Virus record (IMG/VR): IMGVR_UViG_3300022938_000123
Coordinates: 1-21,685 of that record
Direction: 5' to 3' (one strand)
Source: a virus
DNA length: 21,685 nt
Part shown: piece by piece, positions 7,525 through 14,190 of the stretch
How the letters are laid out: each line of letters starts with the position of its first letter
How positions within the stretch are numbered: position 1 is the first letter of the stretch
Position numbers and translations under genes: made by a program
Notes under the pieces: generated by a model
Told to the model about the DNA's origin: nothing
The model's input: the letters and a program-made list of their open reading frames with translations, nothing else
The model's database searches: none

Positions 7525-10398
7525 TTAGGTTCGCGTGCCAAGTATGTCCCTGAAAATACCGCGATAAGGCCCATGGAACGCCCTGGTGAACATCGAGGAC
7601 TGGTATTGTGCGCCGCCCAGGATTGTGTGGGAGCCTATCTGTTCACTTGTTGGTATTCCCGTTGGGCCGATGTTGTTGGTGCTGTCCACCACGTTGATAT
7701 CACCGATTACCTCGGCTGTTGCGATGCCGCCAGCGCCGGTTATTTCCATGCCGATCAGCGCGGTTCCAAACGCCTCTGCACTCGCAACTCCATCCGGTAC
7801 AAAGATATAACCGGTGGTCGCAATGTGGGATCCAACCGCTTCCGCACTGGCTATACCATTTGCGACGATCGTGTACTCAGCCTGCAAGCTTGCGGCTCCG
7901 AAAGTTTCCTCGGATGCGATACCGGTGGGTAGCAGGCTCGGATCCCGCTCAACCAACTGGTCTGGAACAACCTCTGCTGTTGGAATACCGGTCGGAACAA
8001 CATTGACGTTGCCGGTCACTATGGCCGGATCCGGCACAACCTCTGCCGAGGTAATGCCCGTTATCACCATCCCGTAGTTTATGGACGGTGTTCCGATCGC
8101 CTCTGACGTTGCGATACCGGTTGCAACAATTTCCATGTTGATCGACAAACTGCCGATCGCCTCTGCGGTTGCAATGCCGGTGGCAACGATATCCACATTA
8201 CCTGGGGCCAGGGTATGAGAGCCTACGGCCTCGGCACTGGCGATACCGCCCGCGCCCAGGATCGCAAGGATCTGTGAGATCTCCGGATCACCTATAGCCT
8301 CGGCCGTTGCGATTCCGGTCGGAACGATATCTACATTGCCGGTTGTTAATGTCGCAGAGCCATGCGCTTCAACGCTGGCAATGTTACCAACACTGAGAAG
8401 CGAGAGATCGAGTTGCGCCAACCCAAACGCTTCGGCAGTCGCTATCCCAGTTACGATGATATCGTAAGCCGTTGTTACGACATGGCTCCCGACACTTTCT
8501 GCGGTCGCGATACCCGTTGGGATAATATCGACATTGCCCGCAAGAACCGTTAAATCTCCAACAACCTCGGCAGTGGCCACGCCGGTCATTAGAAGCGTCA
8601 GATCTAACTGTGCAGATCCAAACGCTTCCGCGCCCGCGACCCCTGTCATTAGAAGCGTCAGATCCAGTTGCGCCAACCCAAACGCCTCGGCCGTTGCGAT
8701 TCCGGTGGCGATAATCTGTAAATCAAGCTGTGCGGAGCCAAACGCCTCGGCCGTTGCTATGCCCGTAGCTACAATTTCCAGATCAAGCCGTGGTGAGCCA
8801 ATGGCTTCGGCGCTGACTATCCCCGTCAGGCCGGTTATGTCCTGATCTGCGCCACCGGCAAGGATTACTTCAAGACCAGATCCTATAGCCTCTGCGGTCG
8901 CTATGCCGGTCGGAACAATATTGACGTTGCCGGCCAGAACGGTAATCGCGCCAATGGCCTCTGCGGTTGCGATACCCGTAGCTACGATCTGCAAATCAAG
9001 CTGTGCGGAGCCAATGGCTTCGGCGCTGACAATGCCTGTCGCAACAATCTGTAGATCGAGTTGCGCGGATCCGATCGCTTCCGCAGTAGCGATACCGGAC
9101 GCGATTATTTCCAAATTGAGTTGAGCGGCCCCGATCGCTTCCGCAGTAGCGATACCGGTTGCAACGATTTGCAGATCAAGTTGCGCGGATCCTATGGCCT
9201 CGGTAGTGGCAATACCGCCAACAGTCCCGCTTACCGTCTGGTCATACTTTATGGTCGCAGAACCTACCGCTTCGGCGCTTGATATTCCAGTAAGGGGGCC
9301 GACTGTTTGATCCTGGCTGGCTGGCTCCGGAACATGCAATATCTGAAAAAGCATGTCAGAGCAATTAAAATCCTGACCCTTGTTGTCCTTTTCAAACCCT
9401 ATAAAACCATTATTAGAAGCCCCCGGAATGCGATCTTCTCTTACGTCAAAATAATTTACATAGCTAGTTGTAGGGTCAAAATCTGCTGTTCTATCTGTAT
9501 CAGTGGGGCTATAGTTTGAACTTACCATTAAACCATAATGAACCGCACCGGAGCCGCCTGTGCGCTTCATACGCCAGATGCCCTTCATGGCGACTATGTT
9601 TGAATCACCGTCTACATTTGAATCGCCGCTTGGCCCGCCCGCGTTTTCTGCGCCACCTAAATCGTTGGTCTGTGCGACACCCGCCCTTGCCGTGGTGTCA
9701 CTATATATTGCTACATTGGATTCGCTGAACGGAAGGTCTTGTGCGTCAACCCATTGACCGGAATTTAACGCCCCGTTTGAGCCTTTCGTGTAATCTGGTG
9801 TTGCACTTGCAAGGCTTGACCGATAAGCAAAAACCTCACAACCGCCAAGCCGGTCACTGGCTGAGGTTGCGCCTGACATAAAATAAATGTCATCAATCCA
9901 GTTAGTGGCGTCACTAAAGGCTAGTCGTACTAAATCAGGTGAAGACCCATTATCAAAATCCTCACCCGTAACCGATAATGCTGAAGTCCCATCAATAAAA
10001 ACTTCTGCTGTGGTAGTAGTAAAATAAACTTCTACATACCCGCCATCACTAAAATCAGCAGTAGCCGCATCAACCTCACTGGAATTTGCATCCCAAAGTC
10101 TGATTTGACCCAATGCGGTGCTTATTTGAATGGCAATTATTGGTGAGCCGCCACCTCTTATTGCTATAGTGATAGACCCAGCGGTTTGCTTAGACCAGAA
10201 ACCAAAAACATATCCCCCACCTGCATCCGCCACAGACTCAAACGGGTCAAAATCAATTGTGGAGGAACCGACAGCATGGTAGGAATAGGTTCCAGAGTTT
10301 ACCTCGGATGAGGAGATATCTGAGTTTGCATCAGAAGCTACGGTTTCTTCCAGACCGCCAGTTTCAGCACCCCAAAAATTATTAAGGGTTAAGGCCAT
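7525..10398 (-). CDS. Large repetitive fibre-like virion protein with lectin-like N-terminus
   Basis: A 957-aa protein in two parts. Residues about 1-365 form a globular, beta-rich region. Its first about 180 residues (the STIDFDP, YVFGFWSK, QIRLWDA, YVEVYFTTTT and IDDIYFMSG segments) resemble the jelly-roll of concanavalin A-like/LamG domains. Residues about 371-922 are 26 copies of a short repeat with the core GIATAEAIG, spaced mostly about 20 residues apart. The last 35 residues are a distinct cap ending with FHGPYRGIFRDILG. There are only two Cys, no signal peptide and no membrane segment. I infer a long adhesin or fibre with a carbohydrate-binding head. Similar G-I-A/P-S/T-x-E-A-F/I-G repeats are found in phage structural proteins of unproven function. 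It overlaps the upstream gene by 1 nt. Confidence 0.85.
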   Translation of the reverse strand: MALTLNNFWGAETGGLEETVASDANSDISSSEVNSGTYSYHAVGSSTIDFDPFESVADAGGGYVFGFWSKQTAGSITIAIRGGGSPIIAIQISTALGQIRLWDANSSEVDAATADFSDGGYVEVYFTTTTAEVFIDGTSALSVTGEDFDNGSSPDLVRLAFSDATNWIDDIYFMSGATSASDRLGGCEVFAYRSSLASATPDYTKGSNGALNSGQWVDAQDLPFSESNVAIYSDTTARAGVAQTNDLGGAENAGGPSGDSNVDGDSNIVAMKGIWRMKRTGGSGAVHYGLMVSSNYSPTDTDRTADFDPTTSYVNYFDVREDRIPGASNNGFIGFEKDNKGQDFNCSDMLFQILHVPEPASQDQTVGPLTGISSAEAVGSATIKYDQTVSGTVGGIATTEAIGSAQLDLQIVATGIATAEAIGAAQLNLEIIASGIATAEAIGSAQLDLQIVATGIVSAEAIGSAQLDLQIVATGIATAEAIGAITVLAGNVNIVPTGIATAEAIGSGLEVILAGGADQDITGLTGIVSAEAIGSPRLDLEIVATGIATAEAFGSAQLDLQIIATGIATAEAFGLAQLDLTLLMTGVAGAEAFGSAQLDLTLLMTGVATAEVVGDLTVLAGNVDIIPTGIATAESVGSHVVTTAYDIIVTGIATAEAFGLAQLDLSLLSVGNIASVEAHGSATLTTGNVDIVPTGIATAEAIGDPEISQILAILGAGGIASAEAVGSHTLAPGNVDIVATGIATAEAIGSLSINMEIVATGIATSEAIGTPSINYGMVITGITSAEVVPDPAIVTGNVNVVPTGIPTAEVVPDQLVERDPSLLPTGIASEETFGAASLQAEYTIVANGIASAEAVGSHIATTGYIFVPDGVASAEAFGTALIGMEITGAGGIATAEVIGDINVVDSTNNIGPTGIPTSEQIGSHTILGGAQYQSSMFTRAFHGPYRGIFRDILGTRT
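7633..9288 (-). repeat. 26-unit degenerate tandem protein repeat
   Basis: This is the DNA encoding residues about 371-922 of the 957-aa protein. Each unit carries a 9-residue core G-[IV]-[APTVS]-[TSG]-[ATSVE]-E-[ASTVQ]-[IFVH]-[GP]. In the best conserved block (about 390-500) each core is followed by an 11-residue spacer such as SAQLDLQIVAT, giving a strict 20-residue (60-nt) period. Elsewhere the spacers vary from about 10 to 18 residues, some with GNVDIVPT. The DNA copies differ at many third positions, so this is old, selected repetition and not a recent slippage array. Confidence 0.9.
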
Positions 10399-10799
10399 TA
10401 CCGCGCCCTTGTCAGCGTGAAGTTAAGCCGGTCGGTAAAGGTCACATTGCTGATAATAATTGAACGCGAAACCAGATAGCCGTTCGGGGGTGTGCCATCC
10501 CAAAAAAAATCAGGACGAGCAGGATCAGTCAGGGCATCAGGATCAACGACAACACCCTCCTCTTTAAATACATCATCATCCAGCCGTATGCGCACATCAA
10601 TTTCATCCTGGGCGCGTTGCATGAACTTGTTCAGCCGGTTTTGGTTCCAGCTACCACCAGGAATGTCGGCATACATAACCTCAATGGTTCCATATTGACC
10701 AACACCCACAAACTTTATGCCAGTTTCATTGGTTGGCCGCTGGCCCACGACCCACTGGCCAGCGTCACCGTCATAAAATTCTATCCTGCCAATAGGCAC
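10398..10799 (-). CDS. Hypothetical phage structural-module protein
   Basis: A 133-aa protein with a beta-rich N-terminal third (IGRIEFYDGDAGQWVVGQRP), a helical middle (RLNKFMQRAQDEIDVRIRLDDD) and a beta-rich C-terminus (SRSIIISNVTFTDRLNFTLT). I do not recognise the family. The start is a GTG with AAGG about 9 nt upstream, placed just after the stop of the 134-aa gene. It overlaps the start of the large fibre-like gene by 1 nt. Position suggests a connector or accessory for that fibre, but this is inference. Confidence 0.7.
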   Translation of the reverse strand: MPIGRIEFYDGDAGQWVVGQRPTNETGIKFVGVGQYGTIEVMYADIPGGSWNQNRLNKFMQRAQDEIDVRIRLDDDVFKEEGVVVDPDALTDPARPDFFWDGTPPNGYLVSRSIIISNVTFTDRLNFTLTRAR

Positions 10800-10808
10800 T
10801 GGCTGGCC

Positions 10809-11213
10809 TTACAGCTTGAAGATCTTGTTCGCGCCGGAGTCCCACTGAACCGTGATGTTGCCGCCGTTGGGTGTCACCGGCAGGCCGGTTGCTGTATCGA
10901 TGTAAACCAGAAGCGGATCCGTTGCCGCAGAACCGGTGTCCTTGTAGATCACAACCGCCTCGCACGTATCACCGGTCACGGTTGAAAACACCGTATCGGT
11001 CGCATCAGCGACACCAAGCGCCGAGGACATACCGGCCATGGCCTGGGTAGCCACCCGTTCGCCAGCCGGAATATCAGCCAGGAAATCATCGACATCGATG
11101 TCCACCGAATATGTCGCGGTATCCACCAGTACGGCAGTGATGGTGTCATTGACCCAATCGATATCACCGTTTAAGAAAGCATCGCGGCCAAGGCCGTATA
11201 GTGCATTTGTCAT
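10809..11213 (-). CDS. Conserved phage structural-type protein
   Basis: A 134-aa protein of a type often seen in phage structural modules: an N-terminal MTNALYGLGRDAFLNGDIDW segment, an AVLVDTATY strand followed by DDFLADIPAGERVAT, and a C-terminal LLVYIDTATGLPVTPNGGNI segment ending ITVQWDSGANKIFKL. No function is established that I can name. GAGG lies 9 nt before the ATG, inside the last codons of the upstream 49-aa gene. It probably encodes a small virion or tail-associated protein, since homologous patterns usually sit next to fibre and tail genes. Confidence 0.75.
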   Translation of the reverse strand: MTNALYGLGRDAFLNGDIDWVNDTITAVLVDTATYSVDIDVDDFLADIPAGERVATQAMAGMSSALGVADATDTVFSTVTGDTCEAVVIYKDTGSAATDPLLVYIDTATGLPVTPNGGNITVQWDSGANKIFKL

Positions 11214-11219
11214 TTCAAA

Positions 11220-11369
11220 TTACCTCAGAAAGTAAGTAAGAGCGAAACCAATGCCGCCACCAGCCAGTAGACCGACAAGCAAGACCAGTTTCAGGGTTTT
11301 CCAGGGCTTATTGGCAACCCTGACAACTGCCTTCTGACGAAGGCGATTTTTCCAGTGTATAGCGTTCAT
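11220..11369 (-). CDS. 49-aa single-pass membrane protein
   Basis: A short open frame starts at the ATG at 11369 with GGAG 6-7 nt upstream and ends with TAA at 11220-11222. The protein has a strongly basic N-terminus (HWKNRLRQKAVVRVANKPWK) and then one hydrophobic segment of about 22 residues (LVLLVGLLAGGGIGFALTYF, about 28-47), with almost nothing after it. That predicts an N-in, C-out bitopic peptide with a Gly-rich membrane helix. It fits exactly between the 134-aa and 142-aa genes, two to three genes downstream of the holin. It could be a second small holin or lysis modulator, or a minor virion membrane peptide; the sequence alone does not decide. Confidence 0.75.
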   Translation of the reverse strand: MNAIHWKNRLRQKAVVRVANKPWKTLKLVLLVGLLAGGGIGFALTYFLR

Positions 11370-11381
11370 AAATATCTCCGA

Positions 11382-11810
11382 TCAGGTTTCCGACATGACG
11401 AGTACACAGGAATCGATTGCAACATTGCCGCCCGCGTCGATTGATACATCGTCTATTTCCATTGCGCCGCCACCGGCCAGACCGGTTACGTCACCCTGGA
11501 ACACGAAGTTACCGTCAGAGTCATAGGCGCGGAACCAACCGGCTGTTCCGGTATCGTCAGCGTAGGTGTCATCGGATATTGCGTTCGCGGTCGCGGTGGC
11601 ATCACCGCCCGTATCCTGGGCCGAGTTGAAGGCCGGATCATTGGCCGTACATGTCGCCAGCAATGTGCCGGATCCCGTATCGTCTGGGTTGGCCGGTTGG
11701 GTTCCTGAGAAAATCTTGAAATAGCCAGCGGCCGCACCAGCATCCATACGATCGACAAGCGCATCGAGCATTAGCCTGCATGATGCGTTGGGGAATTTTA
11801 CTACTGCCAT
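11382..11810 (-). CDS. Conserved phage hypothetical, probably structural
   Basis: A 142-aa, Ala/Gly/Asp-rich, beta-type protein. It has an N-terminal MAVVKFPNASCRLMLDALVDRMDAG-like helix, a YFKIFSGTQPANPDDT segment and a central TAGWFRAYDSDGNFVFQGDV strand pair. It ends with a strand pattern (MEIDDVSIDAGGNVAIDSCVLVM) typical of small phage virion proteins. I know of no assigned function. AGGAGC lies about 6 nt before the ATG. It is part of the run of small genes between the holin and the fibre-like gene. Confidence 0.75.
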   Translation of the reverse strand: MAVVKFPNASCRLMLDALVDRMDAGAAAGYFKIFSGTQPANPDDTGSGTLLATCTANDPAFNSAQDTGGDATATANAISDDTYADDTGTAGWFRAYDSDGNFVFQGDVTGLAGGGAMEIDDVSIDAGGNVAIDSCVLVMSET

Positions 11811-11823
11811 TGTTTGCTCCTGG

Positions 11824-12354
11824 CTATCTGTTAAATAATGCTTTTATGCCCTGGCCGTTGCCGGTCATGGCCTGCGCAACAGCGCTCCTGGCCCCGCGTT
11901 TTTCAAGGGTTCGACCACCTGAGTAAATGGCCACCACGCTGCCCCAGGCCACCGTGAAGGCATCGGGAATAGTGATTGGTTGCAGTGCCGCAATGACCAG
12001 TTGTTGGGACTCTGGACTGGAAATAAAGGCCGCTAATACAGCCAGTTTGGGCAGTATTACCGAGTTCAGGAAGTACATCAGCAAGCCGGTGTAAATGACG
12101 GTCGGCCGCGCCCGCTTGGTGTAATTGTCGTCCTGGGCCATTTCAGCCTCAATCACCCTGGCCGCGGTGTCCAGTTCCTTCTGAATTGTCCTTTCGATCT
12201 CGGAATCACGCTTTTGTAACAGTGTTTCCATGTCGAGTTTAAATGCGGCCTTTTCATCGTCCGTCATTTTGTAGGTGTCTACAATCTCGGATATGCCCTT
12301 GCCTATCTTGACCAGACCGCCACCGAGTAAGTTAGTTAGCCATTGTGCTGCCAT
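11824..12354 (-). CDS. Holin, 3-TM superfamily (Holin_3TMs type)
   Basis: This 176-aa protein probably makes the inner-membrane lesion that starts lysis. It has an amphipathic N-terminal helix (about 4-28), a charged helical region with LDMETLLQKRDSEIERTIQKEL (about 39-61), an AEMAQDDNYTKRARPTVIYTG segment (about 70-90) and two clear hydrophobic stretches (about 86-111 and 131-147). The last is followed by a GGRTLEKRGAR motif. The DNYTKRARPTV and RTxEKRG motifs are characteristic of the phage Holin_3TMs family. AGAGG lies 9 nt before the ATG. Its start overlaps the end of the DUF5675 gene by 23 nt, so the two are likely co-translated. Confidence 0.9.
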   Translation of the reverse strand: MAAQWLTNLLGGGLVKIGKGISEIVDTYKMTDDEKAAFKLDMETLLQKRDSEIERTIQKELDTAARVIEAEMAQDDNYTKRARPTVIYTGLLMYFLNSVILPKLAVLAAFISSPESQQLVIAALQPITIPDAFTVAWGSVVAIYSGGRTLEKRGARSAVAQAMTGNGQGIKALFNR

Positions 12355-12793
12355 AATCCTCGTCCTCTATCGTGATGTAACACCCACGGCTTTCTATGGC
12401 ATCCACAATCGGGCCGTAGATGCGCTTGTACGCGGCGACCGAGGAATTGATCCTGTCCGTGCCGTGGGCCAGTCCGACACCAATGCAGCCAAGTGTTTCG
12501 TCAGCCGTATTGAGCGGGTGTATATATATGTACTCAAACTGCGGCACGTGGCGTAGCCAGATCATGCCGCGGTGGAGATCGGGGAAACGTGCCGCGAAGC
12601 GTTCGTTCATTCCACCGTTATTACGGATATTCAAGAGGTATCGCCCTGGCGGTATCCTCGTCTCCCCGAATACTTTGTGTTCTCTTTTCGTGTCTTCCAG
12701 CGTGTAGACTGTCTGGCCGAAGACATCGAGCGTGCCAATGGTTGAATTGGCTGTCAGGATCTTCCGTTTCAGGAAGATTTCACCACTCTTCAT
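12332..12793 (-). CDS. DUF5675 family protein, possibly a lysis enzyme
   Basis: The frame is open from 12913, but I choose the ATG at 12793. It has a strong G-rich SD, overlaps the upstream stop by 14 nt, and begins exactly where the family pattern starts (GEIFLKRKILTANSTIGTL). The resulting protein is 153 aa. Typical DUF5675 segments are a TLEDTKRE strand, GETRIPPGRYLL, a FPDLHRGMIWLRHVP region, YIYIHPLNT, and a LGCIGVG turn. The family has no proven activity that I know of. The His...Gly-Cys-Ile arrangement recalls L,D-transpeptidase-like active sites, but this is only resemblance. It directly precedes the holin, and no other endolysin is visible here. Confidence 0.8.
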   Translation of the reverse strand: MKSGEIFLKRKILTANSTIGTLDVFGQTVYTLEDTKREHKVFGETRIPPGRYLLNIRNNGGMNERFAARFPDLHRGMIWLRHVPQFEYIYIHPLNTADETLGCIGVGLAHGTDRINSSVAAYKRIYGPIVDAIESRGCYITIEDEDYGSTMAN

Positions 12794-12986
12794 TTTCCCA
12801 CCCCCTGGTTTTTTCCAGCATGACACCCACATCGACCGAACTGCACTCATCATACGGGTGCAGTCCGTGTTCTGCCCAGTATTCAACTGGCGGGCAGGCA
12901 CACTCTGCGACATGGTTCATGCCGTGGACTGTGCAGATAAAGTCGTCGCACATATCGCACCGGATCCACGGAGTAATAACACTCAT
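12780..12986 (-). CDS. Small Cys/His-rich protein, likely zinc-binding
   Basis: A 68-aa protein with CDMCDDFICTVHGMNHVAEC starting at residue 10, followed by ACPPVEYW. It has CxxC at 10-13, then Cys18, His21, His25, Cys29 and Cys31. The C-x2-C-x4-C-x2-H pattern followed by a CxCPPxxxW segment recurs in small phage proteins and predicts a compact zinc-stabilised fold. No function is known to me. AGGA lies about 9 nt before the ATG. It ends 14 nt inside the DUF5675 gene, so it belongs to the lysis-region operon by position. Confidence 0.75.
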   Translation of the reverse strand: MSVITPWIRCDMCDDFICTVHGMNHVAECACPPVEYWAEHGLHPYDECSSVDVGVMLEKTRGWENEEW

Positions 12987-12996
12987 TCAACTATTC

Positions 12997-13506
12997 CTAT
13001 CGAGGTCTTAGAGCATCGCAGTTCGGATATTCTCCAAGCACGCAATCCCTGTACTCCTTGGCAGCGGCCTTGCGCCTCTCCAATTCATAACGGCGTTCAG
13101 CACTTGAAGATGTTACCCCGTCCTTGGCCTCGTACCGTCTGTGCAGGTACAAGGCTTCGTCGGCATTATTGTATAAATCAACGGCATCCGCGAGTTCGAT
13201 CGACTTGACCATAGCCCCGAAATCCTTGATGTGATTAACCATCATGGTGTTCTGTTCGGCCTGGGCGCTGGCTATCTCCGCGACCTGCGTTTCGATATGG
13301 GTTTCATGCCTTTCAACAGCCTTGTACATTTCCTGCTTTCCAGCAGCGTAAGCAGCGTCAGTCATGAACTCCATATCCAGCATGGTCTTACCGAACTGGA
13401 TAGCGACAAATACCATGGCCAGCAGTGCGGCTAATGTCGCGCCACTGGCCCTGAATATTGTCTTGCGCGGATCCTTGATCGTTATCGTTGTTGGCGAATT
13501 ATTCAT
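12997..13506 (-). CDS. Membrane-anchored coiled-coil protein (possible spanin-like)
   Basis: A 169-aa protein with a short N-terminal segment, one hydrophobic helix (about 21-37, LAALLAMVFVAIQFG) and a long charged helical region (about 55-150) predicted to be coiled coil. A C-terminal CVLGEYPNC pair could form a disulfide. With a cytoplasmic N-terminus, most of the protein would face the periplasm. That layout is shared by inner-membrane spanins, and the gene lies in the lysis region. I see no partner lipoprotein, so the spanin idea is tentative. AAGGGG lies about 11 nt before the ATG. Confidence 0.7.
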   Translation of the reverse strand: MNNSPTTITIKDPRKTIFRASGATLAALLAMVFVAIQFGKTMLDMEFMTDAAYAAGKQEMYKAVERHETHIETQVAEIASAQAEQNTMMVNHIKDFGAMVKSIELADAVDLYNNADEALYLHRRYEAKDGVTSSSAERRYELERRKAAAKEYRDCVLGEYPNCDALRPR

Positions 13507-13536
13507 CCGTGACTACCCCTTACAGGCGTAGCCTGA

Positions 13537-13947
13537 TCAGATCTTGTTGACGGAGATATAAAAGCCCAGGATGGCGGCATCGATTTCGCTGTCGAGCGTC
13601 AATGCAACCACCGCAGCAGCGGGGAAGAACTTGGTCACTGGTGCGGCTGGCGCAGATAATGGTGTTGCGACATTCAGATCCAGGGCATCAACAAAGCCGT
13701 TTGGATCCTCGGCCCAACCGAGATCGGCCGTTGCAACGCCGCCCTCTGCGGTTTCAACATCAGGAACGATGGTGACAATAGATCCGGCAGGAACATCGAA
13801 CAACTGTAGAACAGAAGCCGCGGCATAAGTCAGTGCCGAGGCATCGACCTGCACGTAGTTGGTGGAAGGATTGGCAGCTTGCCGACCAAGAGCGCGGGGC
13901 TGCATATTGGCAGAATTACCGCCAACTCTTAAATTGAATGTTGCCAT
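13537..13947 (-). CDS. Small beta-rich virion protein (structural-type)
   Basis: A 136-aa protein rich in Ala, Val and Asp with alternating strand patterns: VLQLFDVPAGSIVTIVPDVE, GVATADLGWAEDPNGFVDAL and a C-terminal AILGFYISVNKI strand. Small beta-sandwich proteins with an xTADLGxxxDPxGFVD-like centre are frequent in phage structural modules as decoration or head-stabilising candidates. GGAG lies 8 nt before the ATG. It is the first gene after the large terminator and structured leader at 13948-14190, so it probably heads a transcript of its own that continues into the lysis genes. Confidence 0.72.
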   Translation of the reverse strand: MATFNLRVGGNSANMQPRALGRQAANPSTNYVQVDASALTYAAASVLQLFDVPAGSIVTIVPDVETAEGGVATADLGWAEDPNGFVDALDLNVATPLSAPAAPVTKFFPAAAVVALTLDSEIDAAILGFYISVNKI

Positions 13948-13981
13948 TTTTAAATCTCCATCTGTGGAAAAGAATTAAGAC

Positions 13982-14092
13982 GGGTCACCGACTGTCGGTT
14001 GCATACTTGCCATATACGAACTTAAGCGGCCGGAGCGGAATGAGGACTAGGCATCGCCCCGCCACACCCTGTAGTTGAACAATCGGTGACCC
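13982..14092 (-). ncRNA. Candidate structured leader RNA element closed by a 10-bp stem
   Basis: A perfect 10-bp inverted repeat (GGGTCACCGA at 13982-13991 and TCGGTGACCC at 14083-14092) closes a 111-nt segment that has no gene. On the minus strand an inner helix can form between GGCGGGG (14063-14057) and CTCCGGCC (14035-14028). It has seven pairs, one G-U and one bulge, and the G-U pair favours the minus-strand RNA. The 3' arm of the closing stem can instead form a short ACCGA-CAG-UCGGU hairpin, so two folds are possible. The element lies in the leader of the 136-aa gene, with the SD 20-30 nt further on. The length and the lack of a T-loop rule out a tRNA. Confidence 0.5.
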
Positions 14093-14094
14093 AT

Positions 14095-14124
14095 AAAAAA
14101 AGCCGCCCTGGAAGGCAGCTTTAA
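14095..14124 (-). terminator. Rho-independent terminator after the sulfotransferase-like operon
   Basis: On the minus strand AAAGCTGCC (14122-14114) pairs with GGCGGCTTT (14107-14099) over 9 bp with one G-U, with a 6-nt loop, followed by a run of seven T. On the plus strand the same place would hold a C-A mismatch and no T-run, so the direction is clear. It ends transcripts coming from the XRE-deformylase-sulfotransferase genes, or acts as a leader terminator for the promoter-like boxes at 14159-14186. Confidence 0.85.
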
Positions 14125-14132
14125 GCTATTTA

Positions 14133-14147
14133 TCGGGTAAACCCCGA
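14133..14147 (-). other. Small hairpin upstream of the terminator
   Basis: TCGGG and CCCGA form a perfect 5-bp stem with a 5-nt loop just upstream (minus sense) of the terminator and downstream of the promoter-like boxes. It may be a pause or protein-binding hairpin in the leader. The stem is short, so it could be chance. Confidence 0.35.
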
Positions 14148-14158
14148 CAATCTTCTCT

Positions 14159-14186
14159 CTTATACAGGTTTTATCCCGCCTTGCAA
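14159..14186 (-). promoter_or_regulatory. Candidate sigma70-type promoter
   Basis: On the minus strand TTGCAA (14186-14181, 4 of 6 to the -35 consensus), a 16-nt spacer and TATAAG (14164-14159, 5 of 6 to the -10) are correctly spaced. A start near 14152 would give a leader of about 205 nt running through the hairpin, the terminator and the 111-nt stem-closed element before the 136-aa gene. It lies in non-coding sequence right after the stop of the sulfotransferase-like gene. Confidence 0.5.
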
Positions 14187-14190
14187 ACCG

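Noticed and set aside
7633-9288. CRISPR array
   Set aside because: The repeats are in-frame protein repeats with diverged DNA copies, not identical repeats with unique spacers.
12794-12913. N-terminal extension of the DUF5675 gene
   Set aside because: The 40 extra codons overlap the Cys-rich gene, lack family similarity and have no better SD than the ATG at 12793.
13982-14092. tRNA or tmRNA
   Set aside because: The closing stem is suggestive, but the length is wrong for a tRNA and there is no T-loop consensus, anticodon arm or tag reading frame.
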